Origin: Ahniella sp.
Lineage (GTDB): Bacteria; Pseudomonadota; Gammaproteobacteria; Xanthomonadales; Ahniellaceae
Assembly: GCA_016712105.1 (NCBI GenBank)
Contig: JADJRU010000051.1
Location: 248,001-312,000 of the forward strand
Direction: 5' to 3'
Length of the DNA: 64,000 nucleotides
Position numbers and translations under genes: made by a program. Numbering within the stretch: position 1 is the stretch's first letter; the number at the start of each line of letters is the position of its first letter. A model generated the notes under the pieces. It was given only the letters and a program-made list of their open reading frames with translations, was not told the DNA's origin and did not search any database. This document shows positions 18,977-29,576 of the stretch, one piece after another.

Positions 18977-20797
18977 ATGGCAATCCGTCAGTTGCCCGAG
19001 CAGTTGATCAACCAGATTGCCGCCGGTGAGGTCATCGAGCGGCCGGCTTCAGTCGTCAAGGAACTGGTCGAAAATGCGCTGGACGCTGGCGCCGGTCTGA
19101 TCGAGGTCGAACTGGAGGCCGGAGGAGTCAAGCTTGTTCGGGTGCGGGACGATGGCGGCGGGATCGCCGCCGATGAGCTGCCGTTGGCGCTCACGCGTCA
19201 TGCCACCAGCAAGATCAGTTCACTCGACGAATTGGAGTCCGTGCGCAGCATGGGGTTCCGTGGCGAGGCCTTGCCGAGCATCGCGTCGGTCTCGCAGTTC
19301 CGTATCGTCTCGCGTCAGCCCGATGCCGAGTTTGCGCACATGGTCGAGGCCGACAACGGCCGGATGTCGGCGATCAAGCCCGCCCAGCATCCGGTCGGCA
19401 CCACGGTTGAAATGCGCGAGTTGTTCTTCAATGTGCCGGCGCGGCGGAAATTCCTGAAGAGCGAACGGACCGAACTTGGGCACATCGAGGATGGTTTGCG
19501 CGCGATGGCGCTGGCCCGTCCGGAAGTGGGGATCGTGCTTCGGCATGGTGGGCGCGAGTTGATGCGGTGTGGACGCGCCGAATCGATTGCCGAGCGGGTC
19601 GATCGACTGCTGGGCGAGTCGTTTCTCGAACAGAGCCTGCGAATTGAACACCATGCTGCCGGATTACATCTGCAGGGCTTTGTCGGTTTGCCGACGGCAG
19701 CGCGAAGCAGCGCCGATCGGCAATACTTTTTCGTCAATCGGCGCCTCGTGCGCGATCGCGTGATTGCCCATGCCGTCAAGCAGGCTTACGCCGATGTCTT
19801 GTTCCATGGACGGTATCCGAGTTTCGTGTTGTTCCTCGACCTGGACCCGACTTCAGTGGATGTGAATGTGCACCCGGCGAAAGCCGAGGTGCGCTTTCGA
19901 GAGCAACGGATGGTGCACGATTTTCTGTTCCGCAGCCTGCATGAAGCGCTGGCGCAGACCCGTGCCGGCCAAGTGGCGGCACCGGCCAATCTGGGGCCCG
20001 CAGGGCGGTTCGGGCCGGCGCCGGTGCAGTCGAGCCTGCGCGTGCAGGACTCCCTCCAGTCCTTTGCAGCGCTTTATGGACAGGGTCATTCGTCTGACAC
20101 CAGCGGACCGGAGCGCCCCGCAGCGTTCACTACATTCGCGCCGTCGATGCGCAGTGCGCCGATGTTTCCCGAGCCGGCGGCTTCGGCCGATCAGGCGATG
20201 GACGAACCGGACATTCCGCCGATGGGGTATGCCCTGGCGCAATTGCACGGCGTGTATATCCTCGCGCAGAATGCCGCCGGACTGGCGCTGGTCGACATGC
20301 ATGCAGCGCATGAGCGGATTACCTATGAGCGCATGAAAGCCGAGCGCGCGTCGGGTTGCCTGCCATCGCAGCAACTGCTGGTGCCGATCGTGCTGACGCT
20401 GGGTTCGCGGGAAGCCGATGCGGCGGAAGCACATGCCGCCGACCTTGCCGCACTCGGGATCGAGTTCACGCGTTCGGCCGTCGACCGGATTCTGGTCCGA
20501 AGGATTCCGGTTGCGCTGTCGGAGGCGAATGTCGAGGCCTTGTTGCACGATGTCCTCGCCGAATACGTTGAGCACGAGAAGTCCCGGAAGCTGGAGGAGT
20601 TCCAGAACGAACTTCTGGCAACCATGGCATGCCATGCCGCGATCCGTGCCAACCGGCGCTTGAGCATTGTCGAAATGAATGCGATCTTGCGGCAGATGGA
20701 AGCCACCGAGCGCTCCGGGCAATGTAATCATGGCCGCCCGACGTGGGTGCAGTTGGGCATGCAGGATCTGGATCGATTGTTTTTGCGAGGACGATGA
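18977..20797 (+). CDS. mutL: DNA mismatch repair protein MutL
   Basis: MutL links MutS mismatch recognition to strand incision. The 606-residue protein has the GHKL ATPase motifs ELVENALDAG, DDGGG and GFRGEALPSI, the transducer domain with VDVNVHPAKAEVRF, a variable linker (about residues 335-415) and the C-terminal dimerisation domain (LVDMHAAHERITYER ... ATMACHAAIRANRRLS). The endonuclease motif DQHA(x)2E(x)4E is not seen in its full form, consistent with a gammaproteobacterium that uses MutH. The start MAIRQLPEQLINQIAAGEV is canonical. Confidence 0.97.
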   Translation: MAIRQLPEQLINQIAAGEVIERPASVVKELVENALDAGAGLIEVELEAGGVKLVRVRDDGGGIAADELPLALTRHATSKISSLDELESVRSMGFRGEALPSIASVSQFRIVSRQPDAEFAHMVEADNGRMSAIKPAQHPVGTTVEMRELFFNVPARRKFLKSERTELGHIEDGLRAMALARPEVGIVLRHGGRELMRCGRAESIAERVDRLLGESFLEQSLRIEHHAAGLHLQGFVGLPTAARSSADRQYFFVNRRLVRDRVIAHAVKQAYADVLFHGRYPSFVLFLDLDPTSVDVNVHPAKAEVRFREQRMVHDFLFRSLHEALAQTRAGQVAAPANLGPAGRFGPAPVQSSLRVQDSLQSFAALYGQGHSSDTSGPERPAAFTTFAPSMRSAPMFPEPAASADQAMDEPDIPPMGYALAQLHGVYILAQNAAGLALVDMHAAHERITYERMKAERASGCLPSQQLLVPIVLTLGSREADAAEAHAADLAALGIEFTRSAVDRILVRRIPVALSEANVEALLHDVLAEYVEHEKSRKLEEFQNELLATMACHAAIRANRRLSIVEMNAILRQMEATERSGQCNHGRPTWVQLGMQDLDRLFLRGR

Positions 20798-20801
20798 AAC
20801 G

Positions 20802-21761
20802 ATGAGCCGACTATCCCTCCACTGGACCGCAGTCGCGCTGGTCATCGCACTGAGTGCCTGCACACCCGGCGAACCGCGCACCGAGGCACCGACTGTTGCG
20901 GCTCAGGAACCCACGCATCAGGCTGACATCGAAGCCTGGCGCAAAGCCCGTGTCGAGCGTCTGACAGCGCCCGATGGCTGGTTGAGCCTGGTGGGCATGC
21001 ACTGGTTGGTGGAGGGTGAACAGACTGTGGGCAGTGCTGCCGACAACACACTGCGGCTGGCTTCGGGGCCGGCACACTTAGGCATCATGCGCCTGCGTGG
21101 CAAGGAAGTGTGGTTCACGGCCGACCCGGCGCCGCAGGTTTTTGTCCGTGACGCGGCAGCCCTGGAGCAAGACGATCAAGGTCGCGTCTGGCATCGACTG
21201 GCAGCGGACAGCAGCGGCAAACAGACGCTCCTGCGATCCGAGCCGATCAGCGTGGTCGTGATCGAACGAAGTGGCAAGATGGCGCTGCGGGTCAAGGATC
21301 CGAATGCAGCGACACGCACGGGATTCAGCGGTATCGACTATTTTCCGATCGACGCGACGTTCAAGGTCGAGGGCCGATTCGAGGCACATGCCGAGACGAA
21401 GTACTTCGAAATCCAGACAGTGTTGGGCACGATCGAGCGTATGGAGACCCCGGGGGTCATCCATTTCGAGATCGGCGGGAAGCCCTTTACGATTCATCCG
21501 GTCCTGGAGGCAGGGACAACCGATTGGTTCTTCATTTTCGCCGATCGCACCAATGGCCGGGAGACCTACGGACCGGGCCGATTCGTGTACGCGAAGCCTG
21601 CTGTGGATGGCCGCGTGACGCTCGACTTCAATCGGGCCTACAACCCGCCGTGTTCGTTCACGCCTTACTCCACGTGCCCGCTGCCGCCGCCGGAAAACCG
21701 ACTGGATCTGCGCGTGACTGCAGGCGAGAAAAAGTACCCGGCAATCACTTCTTCACCCTGA
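20802..21761 (+). CDS. DUF1684 lipoprotein
   Basis: The 319-residue product has the lipobox VIALSAC and then a DUF1684 domain with WRKARVERLTAPDGWLSLVG near the start and the diagnostic end region DFNRAYNPPCSFTPYSTCPLPP. The domain is common in Proteobacteria and Bacteroidetes; its biochemical function is unknown. The start lies 5 bp after the mutL stop, so it is probably the last gene of the ferredoxin-ggt-mutL transcript. Confidence 0.87.
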   Translation: MSRLSLHWTAVALVIALSACTPGEPRTEAPTVAAQEPTHQADIEAWRKARVERLTAPDGWLSLVGMHWLVEGEQTVGSAADNTLRLASGPAHLGIMRLRGKEVWFTADPAPQVFVRDAAALEQDDQGRVWHRLAADSSGKQTLLRSEPISVVVIERSGKMALRVKDPNAATRTGFSGIDYFPIDATFKVEGRFEAHAETKYFEIQTVLGTIERMETPGVIHFEIGGKPFTIHPVLEAGTTDWFFIFADRTNGRETYGPGRFVYAKPAVDGRVTLDFNRAYNPPCSFTPYSTCPLPPPENRLDLRVTAGEKKYPAITSSP

Positions 21762-21787
21762 TCGCTTCGGGCCTGTCGTCGATCACA

Positions 21788-21810
21788 AGTCGGGATGCCG
21801 CGTCCCGACT
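21788..21810 (+). terminator. Possible hairpin terminator downstream of the DUF1684 gene
   Basis: AGTCGGGA and TCCCGACT form a perfect 8-bp stem around a 7-base loop, 26 bp past the stop. There is no T-run. Confidence 0.35.
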
Positions 21811-21931
21811 GAGGTTCCAATGTGAACCGCCGCACAGCCATAGTGCGATTATTCTACCGTCACCCCCTAATGTGCCCTCACCACGGCGCGACAGTTTGGT
21901 CGCGTCTACCAAATTCATCAGGAGAGGGTTC

Positions 21932-22471
21932 ATGAGCAAATTCAAGTCGAAGTCGAAAGCCAAGGCTGCTCCGGCGGCTGATTCCGTATCCGACAAGGCG
22001 CAAAACCTGGTCGAGTCCGCACAGCAGATCTGGATGGCCGGCATGGGCGCGTTTTCGCGTGCGCAGGACCAAGGCACCAAGCTGTTCGAAGCGCTCGTGA
22101 AGGAAGGCGTGTCGCTGGAACAGAAAACCCGCAAGTTCGCGACCGGCAAGGTCGACGACGTGCGTGATGCGGTCGAGACGAAGGTGGAACAAGTGAAAGA
22201 ACGCGCCAGCGATTCGTGGGAAAAGCTCGAAACGATCTTCGAAACGCGCGTTTCGCGCGTGCTGTCGAAGCTCGGCGTGCCGGGTCGCGGCGAAATGGAA
22301 GCGCTGATTGGTCGCGTCGAAGAACTGAGCCGCGCCGTCAACAAGATGAACAAGCCACAGGCTGCAGCCACCAAGCGTGCAACCAAGACCACTGAAGTCG
22401 CATCGAAGCCGGCCGCCAAGCGTCCAGCCGCGAAGCGCGCAGCAGGCAAGACGAAGAAAGCGCTGGCTTAA
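21932..22471 (+). CDS. Phasin family protein with lysine/alanine-rich tail
   Basis: The 179-residue protein has the phasin (polyhydroxyalkanoate granule-associated) signature: VESAQQIWMAGMGAFSRAQDQG, then a helical region with FEALVKEGVSLEQKTRK and long amphipathic helices. The last 35 residues are a histone H1-like K/A/T/P tail (AAKRPAAKRAAGKTKK) that may bind DNA or the granule surface. AGGAGAGGG lies six bases before the ATG. A terminator follows. Confidence 0.9.
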   Translation: MSKFKSKSKAKAAPAADSVSDKAQNLVESAQQIWMAGMGAFSRAQDQGTKLFEALVKEGVSLEQKTRKFATGKVDDVRDAVETKVEQVKERASDSWEKLETIFETRVSRVLSKLGVPGRGEMEALIGRVEELSRAVNKMNKPQAAATKRATKTTEVASKPAAKRPAAKRAAGKTKKALA

Positions 22472-22529
22472 GCCGGCGCCTGAGCAAACCAACAACGTCA
22501 GCTAATCGGATCGCGAGATCCCGATCTTT

Positions 22530-22592
22530 AGCCCGCCCGTCGAGCAAACCGCGAGATCCCTCCCCTCCGGTCGACTGGCGGGCTTCTCTTTT
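22530..22592 (+). terminator. Rho-independent terminator of the phasin gene
   Basis: AGCCCGCCCGTCGA (22530-22543) pairs with TCGACTGGCGGGCT (22571-22584) with one mismatch. A T-rich tract (TCTCTTTTTT) follows. The loop is about 27 bases. Confidence 0.8.
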
Positions 22593-22835
22593 TTGACTGC
22601 CGCCGACGTTCAGTCTGGAAATTTCCCGACAAATGCGGACTCAGCCCAGCGATGTGGTCGCGGGCTTGTGCGGCGCGAAACCATGTCCTTGGCGCACGCC
22701 ATGTTCAAGGATGTCAACCTGTAAGACGGACACTTGACACACAGTCATCAGGATATGGCCGCGAGTGGTCGCGGACCGGACTGGTTGTCCTCGGTGCCTA
22801 GGTTGGGCTGCCCCTGGTTTGCGATCTTGCACGGT
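22593..22835. other. Spacer before the RHS island, no gene seen
   Basis: The 240 bp between the phasin terminator and the transposase remnant show no convincing coding sequence or RNA. They probably mark the left edge of the accessory island, and may include the non-coding end of the decayed insertion sequence. Confidence 0.5.
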
Positions 22836-22838
22836 GGG

Positions 22839-22925
22839 CTACTCCTTCATCGGGAAGTCCCGCCTGCCGACGACGCCTTGCCACAGGTGGATCGGTTCGC
22901 CGGTGCCATGAATGCGAGCCACCTG
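22839..22925 (-). mobile_element. Remnant of an integrase-core transposase (C-terminal 28 codons)
   Basis: The reverse strand encodes VARIHGTGEPIHLW and ends FPMKE-stop. This matches the end of the complete transposase at 34899-35819 (IARVHGEGERVELW ... FPMKE-stop). The rest of the gene is missing. RHS core sequence begins directly at about 22926, so the remnant abuts the truncated 5' end of the first RHS module. Confidence 0.8.
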
Positions 22926-25900
22926 CGCCGCGACCAACCAGGTCGAGGAGACCACGCAGATCCTCGATGACGGTCCGGCGGTGTGGTTCAACACGTACAC
23001 ACCGAGCGATCAGGTTGAAACGTCCCTGGATCCGGCCGCCGTCGTCAAGTCGTTCGAGTATGACTTGCGCAATCGGCAGACCAAATCGACGGTCTTGGTC
23101 AACGGGGTAGCCGAAGTCTCCGAGCAAGGGTTTGACGGCAATGGCAACCGGACCTCGGTGCGTCCGCCGAAGGGGAACGCGTGGACCTATGAATACGATG
23201 AGGCCAACAGGCTGCAGCGCGTAGAAAGTCCGGAGGGATACGAAACGCACTACAAGTACAGCCTGGATGACGTCCTGACCGAGGTCACGGATGCCAACCA
23301 ACATGTCAGTGTGAGAACCCAGGATGCGTTGGGGCGCACCAAGACGTACACGTATCCAGCCACGGAGCAGTGTTCAGCGCCCGATTGCCGCACCCAAACC
23401 CTGCTTTATGATGGCGAGGGCCAGGTCAGGTCGCTGACCCAACCGAACGGTGCAACGCGTTCGACCGAACTGGATGCCCTGAATCGCATCTCGACAGAAA
23501 CCGCCTCCCAGCCAGGCCAAGGCAGCCTGGTCCAAACCCAGATCTACGACGCCAACAACAATGCCCGCCAGCTCACCCTCGTCGGTGAATCCAGCCAGTC
23601 CGGCGTCGGGACTCTCCATCGCGTCATCAACCGAACCTTCGATGCCCGCGACCGACTGACCAACGAGAAGATCCAGTTCAGCCAAGGCGTCTCATTGGCG
23701 CCAACGCTGGGAGACTTCAGTTCGGAGCTAGACTTTGATGTCGATCCAGAAGGCAACCGCATCCGGCACCGGGATGCTACGGACGCGCTGATCACATCGA
23801 GCTTCGATGCAGCGAACCGCCCGCAAGTAGCCCAAGCCCCGGATGGCACCTCGACCCTGTCGTGGAACCCGGACGGCACGCTCAAGACCCTGACCCACAG
23901 CAATGGCACCCAGACCCGGTATGGGTATGACGAAGCCAAGCGGATCAAGCTGATCGAGCATCTGCGCGGCGGGGCGGCATTCCTGAATCTGTCTTACGAG
24001 TACGACGCCAATGGCAATCGCGAAGAAGAGCGCCGCATCGAGTCCGGGCTTCCGGGGCAGGGCTCTCGGGCCATCGTGAGCAGTTATGGACTTGATGATG
24101 ACGATCGCCTGACCGATGTGACGGTAACGCACACGCCGGCCGATCCGCAGGTCCCCGACACACGAACCGTCTGGACCCCCGATGGTGTCGGCAACCGCCG
24201 ATCAGAAACCGTCACCAATCTGAGCAACAGTCAGGTCCTGAACCAGAAGATTTACGACTACAACGCACGCGATCAGTTGACCGAGGTGGCCGATTCAGTC
24301 ACCGGCACAACGGTCCGGTTCGGGTACGACGCCAATGGCAACCGCACGAGCCGGGAAGTGTGGCGCGGCGCGCCATTGAGTCTGGCCTCTCGCATCGAGT
24401 ACCGATTCGATGCACGGGATCGACTGGTCCGTGCCGATCCGGCCCCGCCCAATCCCATCAACGCACCCACCGTCCAGTTCGTCTATGACGCCGAGGACCG
24501 CAAGTTCGCTCGGATCGAGACGCCCTGGCTCAATGGAGCTCCAGTCCCAGCGAACGCCAAGGCGACGGTCCAGCTGTACGACGGCGACCAACTCATACAC
24601 GAAGCCCAACCCAGCACCGAGCCAGCAAGCAACACCCCGAACGCCCAAGGCCTGAAGCTCACCGACACCTATCGCCGCAGCGCGATGATGGACCGGCATG
24701 TGGCGTTTGGGCCACAAGGCACAGGCGGCGGTACCAGCAATCCGGAATCGACGATTCGCTTCTACCAACTGGATGCGCTCGGCACGCCGATCGGCATGAG
24801 TGATGAGTTTGGAGCCGCAGTTGTCAGCACCATGCTGGACGCCTGGGGCAACCCAGTCCAGCAGACCGCCGAAGGCCAGAGCAGCGCACCAGTACACAGC
24901 GGCAACCAGAGCCAGGACCCGAACCAGACGGGTCAGGCCGCGCTGCTCAGCAACGACCAGCAGGCGATTGGGTTCACCGGCTACCAGAAGGATGAAGCGC
25001 TAGGGCTTTACTACGCCAATGCGCGGTTCTATGACCCGCTGGTCGGCGCGTTCGGGGCGACCGATCCGTGGGCAGGGGATCCCAGCCGGCCGGTGACCTT
25101 GAACAAGTTCCTTTATGCGAATGGGAATCCGGTGGTGTTTGTCGATCCGGATGGCCGCCGAGGGCGAGATTCTTTCGGAGCTGACCTCGCTTTGTATCGT
25201 AGCCAGATGGATCGGCCAGAAGACATTGCTCGAGTCGACTCCATGATCCAAAGGAACACTCTAGAGCAGGCGGGCAGAGCAGACGCGATTCAGAGCTTCG
25301 CCACAGAAACATTGGCTTCCGCGTGGGAGCTAGGCAAAGATGTCCACAGCGCACAAATCAGCCACCAAACTTTCGGGCTGGTTGATACAGGCGGGCACGA
25401 AAGGCTCGAGGACCGATCCTTTGCAGCTTACCGCTTCCTTGCCAATGATCCGATCGATGCGATCGGTAGCAACTGGCGCGTCGCGCGGCGGAAGCTAACG
25501 TCGCCGCAGCCGCTGGTGACTACCGGACAGCTGAAAAAATCAGGATGGGCATTGGGCTTGATGTTGCATCCGGCGCGACGGGCGCTGTTTCCCTGATCCG
25601 GAGCGGTGCAGTAGGACTGATGCGACTTTCTGGCTCCGTGGGTGGGGAAGTAGGCTCAACGGCAAGCGGCATTCGTCGAATCGGTGCTACCGCGAATGAA
25701 GTCAAACCGGCGCAGGCATCTGTGGGCGAAGGGGTCGCTACCGAAGGCGGCGCGGATAGCATTCCTCCAAGGAACCGTGGGGTACACGATGTGCTCGAGG
25801 CTTCATCGAAGTCAGATGCCGCGCAGGCCTATGAAGACTCTCTGCCAGGGGCTGTCTATGATATTGAGACTCGAAAGAAGATTGCCCCTGCGCTAAGATT

Positions 25901-26171
25901 CGAAAATCCGAATCCGCGCGGAAAATCCGAGGTTCGGTTCGATGGTCGGGATATCAATAACCCGAAAATCTTGATCGACCGTAAGCTGAACGTAACCACG
26001 AAATCCAAACAGCTTGCCGATTTGCGACGATGGGCAGAGGCTCTAAAGCAGAACCCTGACTACAGCGTTCGTATCGAAGTACCATCAATTGCGGCCCAAC
26101 GAAATGCCATTCGGATGATCGAAAAGGCGAATGTTGCAGATGCTCCAATCACAGTGAAGGTTGCGGAATGA
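22926..26171 (+). pseudogene. RHS module A: 5'-truncated RHS core with a PD-(D/E)XK-like C-terminal toxin
   Basis: The open frame from an ATG at 22912 encodes RHS/YD repeats (FDGNGNRTSV, YEYDEANRLQRVES, YDANGNREEERR). It ends in the core boundary AFGATDPWAGDPSRPVTLNKF...VDPDG (25141-25155). The N-terminal half of a normal RHS protein is absent, and the ATG itself lies in transposase-remnant DNA. After the boundary a variable domain begins. A shift near 25490 moves the frame, and the tip continues as REANVAAAAGDYRTAEKIRMGIG to a stop at 26171. The tip has EVRFDG...ILIDRK and regular helices (LADLRRWAEALKQNPDY), which fits a restriction-endonuclease-fold (Tox-REase-like) nuclease. The stop overlaps the immunity gene (ATGA). 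Confidence 0.8.
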
Positions 26172-26926
26172 AGTTCAATCTGGTGGTGCAGGCTGTTGCG
26201 TCGGAACTGCAATCAATCGAGCAGAAACACGAAGAATTCATGAGATCTATCGCGGGGTTGCCCCAGCCTTGGGGGGCAACGAACCGCGTTGCAGCGCCAG
26301 ACCCGGGTAGTGAACTTTGTGCAAGTGTCAAAGTCTCGAAGTTTCTTGGGAAAGGATTGAAGGGCGATGTTATCTATCAATTTCGTCGTCCTTTCCGCGA
26401 TTCTGGATCTGAAGATGATTCAATGTTCGTGTCGTTCAACCCAGACAAAATCGACTACCCAGTCTTGATTGATTACGTGTTTCCGAAGTATGTCGAGGGC
26501 TTCGGCGCTTACCGTGCGGAAATCTACGATGAAGAGTTCATCTTTCTGGATCATCAGCGCAAGTCAGAGCTGAGGATCAACTCGAGGCACTCGGTCTATC
26601 GAGTTCCGCAGGTTAGCTACTTCAGTGAGCGATTGTGCCGGGCCGCGTTTGGGCTAAGTTGTGCGGAAATTGTAGAGCGGCTCAAGAGTTCTGTTGAAAG
26701 TGTCCGAGAAGAGCACAATGGAGTCTTCATTGTGATTACACGCGATGTTCTCAACACCCATGTGATGGATCCGCTCTGTTGGAAGATCAAGGGCTTGTTG
26801 TCAAGCGTAGTTGAACAAGCCGACGACGGACTTGGGATGCGAGCCTATGTGTCTGTTGACCGGCGTTCTGGTCCAAGCCGGTACGGTTATCCACAGGTCG
26901 GCAATCGTGGGGTCGCATCTCTTTGA
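26168..26926 (+). CDS. Predicted immunity protein for RHS toxin A
   Basis: The 252-residue protein starts in an ATGA overlap with the toxin stop, the usual arrangement of an RHS immunity gene. It has no signal peptide, so it should act in the cytoplasm against a nuclease. I do not recognise a family. GC content is lower than in the core genes, which fits horizontal transfer. The last 22 codons lie in a 75-bp sequence that recurs upstream of module C (26861-26935 and 31001-31075), so the natural C-terminus may have been replaced by recombination at the module boundary. Confidence 0.75.
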   Translation: MKFNLVVQAVASELQSIEQKHEEFMRSIAGLPQPWGATNRVAAPDPGSELCASVKVSKFLGKGLKGDVIYQFRRPFRDSGSEDDSMFVSFNPDKIDYPVLIDYVFPKYVEGFGAYRAEIYDEEFIFLDHQRKSELRINSRHSVYRVPQVSYFSERLCRAAFGLSCAEIVERLKSSVESVREEHNGVFIVITRDVLNTHVMDPLCWKIKGLLSSVVEQADDGLGMRAYVSVDRRSGPSRYGYPQVGNRGVASL

Positions 26927-26935
26927 GAAACCGCC
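26861..26935 (+). repeat. RHS module boundary repeat, copy 1
   Basis: This 75-bp sequence, beginning CGGCGTTCTGGTCC and ending GAAACCGCC, is nearly identical to 31001-31075. In both places RHS core homology starts at its right end, at the same core position (equivalent to 23496 of module A). Here it includes the TGA of immunity gene A. Confidence 0.85.
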
Positions 26936-29576
26936 AGCGCACCCGGCCAAGGCAGCCTAGTCCAAACCCAGATCTACGACGCCAACAACAACGCCCGCGA
27001 GCTCACCCTAGTCGGTGAATCCAGCCAGTCCGGCGTCGGGACTCTCCATCGCGTCATCAACCGAACCTTCGATGCGCGCGACCGACTGACCAACGAGAAG
27101 CTCCAGTTCAGCCAAGGCGCATCCATTGCGCCCGCACTCAGTGACTTCAGTTCGGAACTAGACTTTGATGTCGATCCAGAAGGCAACCGCATCCGGCACC
27201 GGGATGCCACGGATGCGCTGGTCACATCGAGCTTCGATGCGGCGAACCGCCCGCAAGTAGCCCAGGCCCCAGATGGCACCTCGACGCTGTCGTGGAACCG
27301 GGACGGCACGCTCAAGACCCTGACCCACAGCAATGGCACCCAGACCCGGTATGGGTATGACGAAGCCAAGCGGATCAAGCTGATCGAGCATCTGCGGGGC
27401 GGGGCAGCATTCCTGACCCTGTCGTACGAGTACGACGCCAACGGCAATCGCGAAGAAGAGCGCCGCGTCGAGTCCGGGCTTCCGGGGCAGGGCTCACGCA
27501 CGATCCTGAGCGTGTACGGGTTTGACGACGACGACCGCCTGACCGATGTGACGGTAACGCACACGCCGGCCGATCCGCAGGTCCCCGACACCCGCACAGT
27601 CTGGACCCTCGATGGTGTCGGCAACCGCCGATCAGAAACCGTCACCAATCTGAGCAACAGTCAGGTCCTGAACCAGAAGATTTACGACTACAACGCCCGC
27701 GATCAGTTGACCGAGGTGGCCGATTCAGTCACCGGCACAACAGTCCGGTTCGGGTACGACGCCAATGGTAATCGCACAAGCCGGGAAGTGTGGCGCGGCG
27801 CGCCACTGAGTCTGGTGTCTCGCATTGATTACCGATTCGATGCAAGAGACCGCCTGGTCCGTGCCGATCCGGCCCCGCCCAATCCGATCAACGCACCCAC
27901 CGTGCAGTTCGTCTACGACGCCGAAGACCGCAAGTTCGCTCGGATCGAGACGCCCTGGCTCAATGGAGCTCCAGTCCCAGCGAACGCCAAGGCGACGGTC
28001 CAGCTGTACGACGGCGACCAACTCATACACGAAGGCCAGCCCAGCACCGAGCCCGCAAGCAACACCCCGAACGCCCAAGGCCTGAAGCTCACCGACACCT
28101 ATCGCCGCAGCGCGATGATGGACCGGCATGTGGCGTTTGGTCCGAGTGGCACCGGCGGTGGCACCAGCAATCCGGAATCGACGATTCGTTTCTACCAACT
28201 GGATGCGCTCGGCACACCGATCGGCCTGAGCAACGAACAAGGTCAGGCCATCGTCAGCAACGCGCTGGATGCCTGGGGCAACCCCATCCAGCAGACCGCA
28301 GAGGGCCAGAGCAGTGCGCCAGTACACACCGGCAACCAGAGTCAGGACCCGAACCAGACCGGTCAGGCCGCGCTGCTCAGCAACGACCAGCAGGCGATTG
28401 GGTTCACCGGCTACCAGAAGGATGAAGCGCTAGGGCTTTACTACGCCAATGCGCGGTTCTATGACCCGCTGGTCGGCGCGTTCGGGGCAACCGATCCGTG
28501 GGCTGGGGATCCCAGCAGACCGGTGACCTTGAACAAGTTCCTCTATGCCAATGGGAATCCGGTGGTGTTTGTGGATCCGGATGGAAACTGTGGCGTCGCT
28601 GCGTACGCCGTACCCGGACTCTCGTTGGCATGTGATGTAGTGGACAGCGTCTTGGTAGGCGCAAATCCGCTGACCAGTAATGGCAAGGAGAAGCTCGAAA
28701 CCTTCCGGATGGCGCAAGGAAAGGAAATGTTGTCCGGCGCATGGGACAGCGCGAAGGGCATGGCAAAGCTGGGGGTGGATCTAAGCCTCTCGCACATTGA
28801 GCGGCAAACTGGATTGGACGTCGGTGCGACGGACCGGGTCAATCAGCGGGTCGACGGTGCGGCGGCCTATCTCGACAACCTGCCGGTCAACATGATCGAC
28901 GAGTACGTCGATTGGGAAATGTCTTTCAACGACGCTCGGAAGTCAGGGCGATCCGGCCCGGATCGGTAAAGCATCAGCGCCGTTGTACAGCACAATGTAC
29001 TCGGCCGGTTTGGGTGCGGCGGGTCCTGCCGTTCGGACGATTAAGGCAGTCGACAAGCTTGGCAATCTGCCGAACACAATCGGGTCGCGGGATATTGATC
29101 TGGACTTGGATCGGTCGATTGACCGCAGTGATCGTGAGCCGCAGGGCTCGGTGGATGAAACCTTTGTGGTAGAAATGGACCCCGCGGAGCTAAGGGAAGC
29201 GGGTGAATTCGTTGCAGACGGTTCGGTTCGATTCCAACGCTGGAAACGCGGTGAAGCCATCGACAAGCCGCTTCCCGATGGAAGTGCGCCTGCGTGGGGA
29301 ACAGTTCAGTCAAGATACTGGAAGAATCGAGCTCATGCATCCGCGACTACTGGCGAATTCAGCCTTGAGAACCTTCGTAGAATGCAGAGAGGCAGCGCTC
29401 CTCAGGATTACAATCCGAGAAACGATCAGTTTGAGTCGAGGGAACTTCATCATGTGATTCCTCAAAGAGCTGACGGCCCAAGTAATCCGTTAAACCTGCG
29501 CGAATTGACCCCTGATCAGCACGGTGCCGTGGACCCTTATCGGCACAGCGTTCCAACGGTGCGAGGAATACGATGA
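26927..29576 (+). pseudogene. RHS module B: orphan core fragment with HNH-type C-terminal nuclease toxin
   Basis: The frame is open directly after the immunity A stop and enters the RHS core at GSLVQTQIYDANNNARELT, far inside the protein, with no start codon or ribosome site of its own. The core is nearly identical to module A up to VDPDG at 28571-28585. The variable region starts DGNCGVAAYAVPGLSLAC, shifts frame near 28935 and continues LGSQGDPARIGKASAPLYSTMY. The last 100 residues carry SRYWKNRA, ENLRRMQRGSAPQDYNP, ESRELHHVIPQR and NLRELTPDQH, an HNH/LHH nuclease signature. The module is likely a silent toxin cassette that needs recombination with a full rhs gene to be expressed. Confidence 0.82.
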
